Part shown: positions 60,908 to 64,000 of the stretch, one piece after another
How positions within the stretch are numbered: position 1 is the first letter of the stretch
How the letters are laid out: every line of letters starts with the position of its first letter
Assembly (NCBI RefSeq): GCF_963974575.1
Contig: NZ_CAXBBQ010000006.1
Location: forward strand, 124,001-188,000
Source: Sphingosinicella sp963974575
Lineage (GTDB): Bacteria; Pseudomonadota; Alphaproteobacteria; Sphingomonadales; Sphingomonadaceae
Length of the DNA stretch: 64,000 nucleotides
Reading direction: 5' to 3'
Made by a program: the position numbers and the translations under genes
The notes under the pieces: model-generated
Database searches by the model: none
Seen by the model: only the letters and a program-made list of their open reading frames with translations
What the model was told of the DNA's origin: nothing

Positions 60908-61135
60908 ATGGCCTTCATGCTCTCTGCCACGCTTTCAAGCCTGTTGCTTTTCGTAAGCCTCGCGGTGGTTGCTCACATGTTCGCAGATGCACGCGCCGCC
61001 ATCGCGCGGGCGCTTCGCGGCGAAATCGATGTCGTGATTACGGAGCGTCTTGTAACGGCGGTTGAGCCGATGCCGCGTCCGTGCCCGGCTCCGTCCCGTT
61101 ATCGGGAATGGCAGCCGCTGCCACTTGCCGCCTGA
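60908..61135 (+). CDS. SOS-controlled single-span small membrane protein, unknown
   Basis: 75 residues. One strong membrane segment (about residues 5-25, LSATLSSLLLFVSLAVVAHM) is followed by a charged helix-like stretch (ADARAAIARALRGEIDVVIT) and a Pro-rich tail (PRPCPAPSRYREWQPLPLAA). AAGGGG lies 7 nt before the ATG. Two tandem LexA boxes and a TTGACA element lie immediately upstream, so it should be induced by DNA damage. I recognise no family. In size, topology and control it recalls the Caulobacter division inhibitors SidA and DidA, without visible sequence similarity. Its last 98 nt overlap pssA on the other strand. Confidence 0.75.
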   Translation: MAFMLSATLSSLLLFVSLAVVAHMFADARAAIARALRGEIDVVITERLVTAVEPMPRPCPAPSRYREWQPLPLAA

Positions 61136-61895
61136 CCTTGCGGTACGACAGGATCGCCATCGGGATTGTGGCGGCATAGACCACCGAGATCAGCGATAGT
61201 GTCATGTACGGCGCGGAAAGCAGCGCCCCGGCGAACAGCGCCACGCCGACAAGGGCCATAATTCGGTATTCGGGGCGGATGCGGACCGATTTCCACGAAT
61301 AGGTCGGCAGGTTCGAGACCATCAGGAACGCAACCGTACCGACGACGACGGCGGTGGCGACCGTGCCGACCTCGGAATAATGCGCGAAACGGGTCGGCTC
61401 CAGCCAATAGTAAAGGAACATGGGGCTCAGTGTCATGCCCGCCCCTACCGGTGCGGGAATGCCGGTGAGGAAGCCGTGCTTCTTGTGCGGCTGGTCTGTG
61501 ACGTCGAGGTTGGCGTTGAAGCGCGCTAGCCTCAGTGCGCAGCAGACAGCGTGAGCGAGTGCGACGATCCACCCCGCACCCGGAAGCTGCTCCAGCGTCC
61601 ACAAATAGATGACGAGCGCGGGCGCCACGCCGAAGGCGGTGACGTCAGACAGCGAATCAAGCTCGGCGCCAAAGCGGCTCGCGCCTTTCAGCAGGCGCGC
61701 AACGCGCCCGTCGATGCCATCGAGCACGCCTGCCACGACGATCGCGAGGATCGCCCGTTCGAAATCGCCCGCAATGGCGAGACGTACCGAGGTGAGCCCG
61801 GCGCAGAGCGCGGCGATCGTGATTGCGTTCGGGATCAGCACCCGAATCGGGATGACCCTTTTCAGCCTTCGCGGCGGCTGGTGGTCGACCTTCAC
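61038..61895 (-). CDS. pssA: CDP-diacylglycerol-serine O-phosphatidyltransferase
   Basis: 285-residue membrane enzyme. The CDP-alcohol phosphotransferase motif D-G-x2-A-R-x8-G-x3-D-x3-D reads across LDGIDGRVARLLKGASRFGA and ELDSLSD, followed by seven or more hydrophobic segments. It makes phosphatidylserine from CDP-DAG (from CdsA) for Psd. The last 33 residues form a polar tail that overlaps the small SOS gene on the opposite strand. Its start overlaps the psd stop by 4 nt. Confidence 0.95.
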   Translation of the reverse strand: MKVDHQPPRRLKRVIPIRVLIPNAITIAALCAGLTSVRLAIAGDFERAILAIVVAGVLDGIDGRVARLLKGASRFGAELDSLSDVTAFGVAPALVIYLWTLEQLPGAGWIVALAHAVCCALRLARFNANLDVTDQPHKKHGFLTGIPAPVGAGMTLSPMFLYYWLEPTRFAHYSEVGTVATAVVVGTVAFLMVSNLPTYSWKSVRIRPEYRIMALVGVALFAGALLSAPYMTLSLISVVYAATIPMAILSYRKVRRQVAAAAIPDNGTEPGTDAASAQPPLQDAP

Positions 61896-62692
61896 TGGCG
61901 GACGCCGCGCAGGCGATCACCGGGGCCGCCAGGACGGCCGATTACGGTTTCGCCGGCGACGGCGCGCTGGCCGACCGCGACGGCGGGAACGGTGCCTGCA
62001 GGTAAATAGACATCGACACGGCTACCGAAACGTATCAGGCCGACGCGCTGACCCGCGCCGACGCTTTCGCCGGTGTTCACGAACTTGATGATCCGCCGCG
62101 CAACGAGGCCGGCGATCTGCGTGAAGCCGATGCGGCGCCCATCGGCACCCTCAACGACGAAATACTGGCGTTCATTGTGCTCGCTCGCCTTGTCGAGCTC
62201 GGCGTTCAGGAACTTGCCGGGCACATAGACGATGTCGCGGAGCGTACCCGCGATCGGGGAGCGATTTACATGGACATCGAACACACTCATGAAAATCGAA
62301 ACGCGCGTGAAGGTTCCATCGCCGATGCCGCGCTCACTGCCGGAAATCTCGCGCGGCGCAGGAACCTCCATGATCTGTGACACGAGGCCATCGGCCGGCG
62401 AAACGACGAGTCCCGTCCCTTCGGGCGTGACACGCTGGGGGTCGCGGAAGAAGGCGAACGTCCAGAATGTGAGAGCCGCCGAAAGCCAGCCGAGAATATT
62501 CCAGTCCGCAATGAACCAGAAGAAGCCGGTGAGCACCGCCGCGAGCACGACGAACTTGTTGCCGTCCGGGTGGATCGAGGGCGGAAACTTGTAAGTCGCC
62601 GCCGGTTCAGCGGGCGCGGGCGCCGCGGCGGCGGGCGCAGGCGGCGTTACGGGTGGCGTCACTGGCGGCTCGGGGGGTGTTGTGTCGTTCAT
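61892..62692 (-). CDS. psd: Phosphatidylserine decarboxylase (PSD-A type)
   Basis: 266 residues. The self-cleaving serine lies in the C-terminal RFGSRVDVYLP, with FMSVFDVHVNRSPIAG upstream, as in the archaeal/alphaproteobacterial short form. Ser becomes the pyruvoyl cofactor. The N-terminus has an unusual Pro/Ala/Thr-rich stretch of about 30 residues before two hydrophobic segments. It forms phosphatidylethanolamine and is overlapped by pssA. Confidence 0.94.
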   Translation of the reverse strand: MNDTTPPEPPVTPPVTPPAPAAAAPAPAEPAATYKFPPSIHPDGNKFVVLAAVLTGFFWFIADWNILGWLSAALTFWTFAFFRDPQRVTPEGTGLVVSPADGLVSQIMEVPAPREISGSERGIGDGTFTRVSIFMSVFDVHVNRSPIAGTLRDIVYVPGKFLNAELDKASEHNERQYFVVEGADGRRIGFTQIAGLVARRIIKFVNTGESVGAGQRVGLIRFGSRVDVYLPAGTVPAVAVGQRAVAGETVIGRPGGPGDRLRGVRQ

Positions 62693-62851
62693 ATGCCATC
62701 TTTAGCCCCTGCGTGCGCACGATGACAACGCGCAGCTTCAGAGAAAGCAGGAGGAGTGCGCCTTTGCCGCCCCCGCGCCTGTTGATCTTGGCCTTCGTTT
62801 CCGCCAAGAGCGTGCGCGAGTAAAAATCCATACACGCACCAAGAGGTATCG

Positions 62852-64000
62852 ATGGCGAAGATCAAGGTGGCAAACCCCATCGTCGAGATTGACGGCGATG
62901 AGATGACGCGGATCATCTGGCAGTGGATCCGTGAACGCCTGATCCTCCCCTATCTCGACGTCGACCTGAAATACTACGATCTCAGCATCGAGAACCGCGA
63001 CGCCACCGACGACAAGGTGACGGTGCAATCCGCGAACGCCATCAAGCAATATGGCGTCGGCGTGAAGTGCGCGACGATCACGCCTGACGAGGCGCGCGTC
63101 GAGGAATTCGGCCTGAAGAAGATGTGGAAGTCGCCGAACGGCACGATCCGCAACATCCTCGGCGGTGTCGTGTTCCGCGAGCCCATCGTCATCAAGTCCG
63201 TGCCACGCCTCGTGCCGGGCTGGACAGACCCCATCGTCATCGGCCGCCATGCGTTCGGCGATCAGTACAAGGCGACCGATTTCCTGGTCCCGGGCGCCGG
63301 CAAGCTGACCATGAAGTGGACCGGCGAGAACGGCGAAACGATCGAGCACGAAGTGTTCGAGTTCCCGACCTCGGGCGTCGCCATGGGCATGTACAACCTG
63401 GACGATTCGATCCGCGATTTCGCCCGCGCCTCGCTCAACTACGGTCTCGCGCGGCAGTGGCCCGTGTATCTCTCCACCAAGAACACCATTCTGAAGGCCT
63501 ATGACGGCCGCTTCAAGGATCTGTTCCAGGAGATTTTCGACAAGGAATTCAAGGCGCAATTCGACAAGGCTGGCATCGTTTACGAACACCGCCTGATCGA
63601 TGACATGGTCGCCTCCGCGCTGAAGTGGAGCGGCAAGTTCGTGTGGGCCTGCAAGAACTACGACGGCGACGTGCAATCCGACACCGTTGCGCAGGGATTC
63701 GGCTCGCTCGGCCTGATGACCTCGGTGCTGATGACGCCGGACGGCAAGACCGTGGAAGCCGAGGCCGCCCACGGCACTGTCACCCGCCACTACCGGATGC
63801 ACCAGCAGGGCAAGGCGACCTCCACGAACCCGATCGCATCGATCTTCGCGTGGACCGGCGGTCTCAAGCACCGCGGCAAGCTCGACAATACGCCGCAGGT
63901 CACCAAATTCGGCGAACTGCTCGAGCGCGTCTGCGTCGACACCGTCGAAGAGGGTCACATGACGAAGGATCTCGCGCTCCTCATCGGCCCGGATCAGGCT
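62852..64000 (+). CDS. icd: NADP-dependent isocitrate dehydrogenase (3' end outside window)
   Basis: 383 codons run to the window edge without a stop; homologues are about 405 residues, so roughly 20 are missing. MAKIKVANPIVEIDGDEMTR is the eukaryotic-like dimeric IDH start. SPNGTIRNILGGVVFREPI binds isocitrate, DDMVASALKWSGKFVWACKN carries metal residues, and HGTVTRHYRMHQQGKATSTN is the NADP region. It is a TCA-cycle enzyme. ATG 62852 follows AAGAGG. It is divergent from psd across 159 nt. Confidence 0.97.
   Translation, partial: MAKIKVANPIVEIDGDEMTRIIWQWIRERLILPYLDVDLKYYDLSIENRDATDDKVTVQSANAIKQYGVGVKCATITPDEARVEEFGLKKMWKSPNGTIRNILGGVVFREPIVIKSVPRLVPGWTDPIVIGRHAFGDQYKATDFLVPGAGKLTMKWTGENGETIEHEVFEFPTSGVAMGMYNLDDSIRDFARASLNYGLARQWPVYLSTKNTILKAYDGRFKDLFQEIFDKEFKAQFDKAGIVYEHRLIDDMVASALKWSGKFVWACKNYDGDVQSDTVAQGFGSLGLMTSVLMTPDGKTVEAEAAHGTVTRHYRMHQQGKATSTNPIASIFAWTGGLKHRGKLDNTPQVTKFGELLERVCVDTVEEGHMTKDLALLIGPDQA

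Noticed and set aside
62787..62808. CTTGGC-N10-GCCAAG inverted repeat upstream of icd
   Set aside because: Only 6 bp and no matching regulator or repeated copy; could be chance in GC-rich DNA.
1..64000. CRISPR arrays, rRNA genes, insertion sequences, biosynthetic clusters
   Set aside because: None seen: no regularly spaced repeats, no transposase ORF, no rRNA-like sequence; the only mobile element is the tRNA-Ser island.

Overview
The window is a GC-rich, gene-dense stretch of an alphaproteobacterial chromosome, most likely from the Sphingomonadales. The evidence for this is the ntrY-ntrX-hfq-hflX-mazG order at the left end, a rpsB-to-fabZ envelope cluster with no lpx genes next to skp/fabZ (sphingomonads make glycosphingolipids instead of LPS), LexA boxes of the alphaproteobacterial direct-repeat type GTTC-N7-GTTC, and a zinc-ligand-free ribosomal protein L31. 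Both ends are cut: the 3' tail of a probable ntrY on the left, and an isocitrate dehydrogenase gene lacking its last codons on the right.

Layout. 0-4 kb: nitrogen-type regulator and RNA/GTP housekeeping genes. 4-7 kb: a PEP-CTERM exported protein behind a clear sigma-54 promoter, a truncated globin and a phospholipase D. 7-16.3 kb: a long leftward run (mltB, rlpA, M55 peptidase, dac, tmk, holB, metG, tatD, metallo-beta-lactamase, aspartic protease) mixing cell-wall, DNA-replication and translation genes. 16.3-23.45 kb: a roughly 7-kb genomic island in the 3' end of tRNA-Ser(UGA). It is bounded by 15-bp direct repeats, carries a tyrosine integrase, and has related 12-bp tandem repeats just inside both ends. 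Its cargo is two universal stress proteins (one apparently truncated), a beta-CASP nuclease, an FNR/FixK-like box and a GMC oxidoreductase.

23.5-27.2 kb: small redox and detoxification genes (UPF0114, pirin, OsmC, quinone reductase, VOC) and L31. 27.3-31.9 kb: a cobalamin riboswitch followed by the overlapping btuB-btuF-btuC-btuD set, a complete B12 uptake route. 31.8-38.9 kb: a LysR regulator divergent from a leucine/isovalerate catabolic operon (MCC beta, hydratase, MCC alpha, isovaleryl-CoA dehydrogenase), then an exported RidA-like protein and a MobA-like protein. 39.4-50.1 kb: the leftward rpsB-tsf-pyrH-frr-uppS-cdsA-dxr-rseP-bamA-skp-fabZ cluster. 50-58 kb: CYTH and CHAD proteins, a candidate small RNA, ispE, a TPR protein, ETF-QO, a uracil-DNA glycosylase-like protein, and moaB.

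58-61.1 kb holds what I consider the most interesting signal. Three perfect GTTC-N7-GTTC LexA boxes control two transcription units: one box before a PA0069/SplB-like radical SAM protein, and two tandem boxes, just after a TTGACA element, before a 75-residue single-span membrane protein with no recognised family. The second unit resembles in architecture the SOS-induced small membrane division inhibitors of Caulobacter and may be an undescribed sphingomonad counterpart. The window ends with pssA-psd (phosphatidylethanolamine synthesis) and icd.
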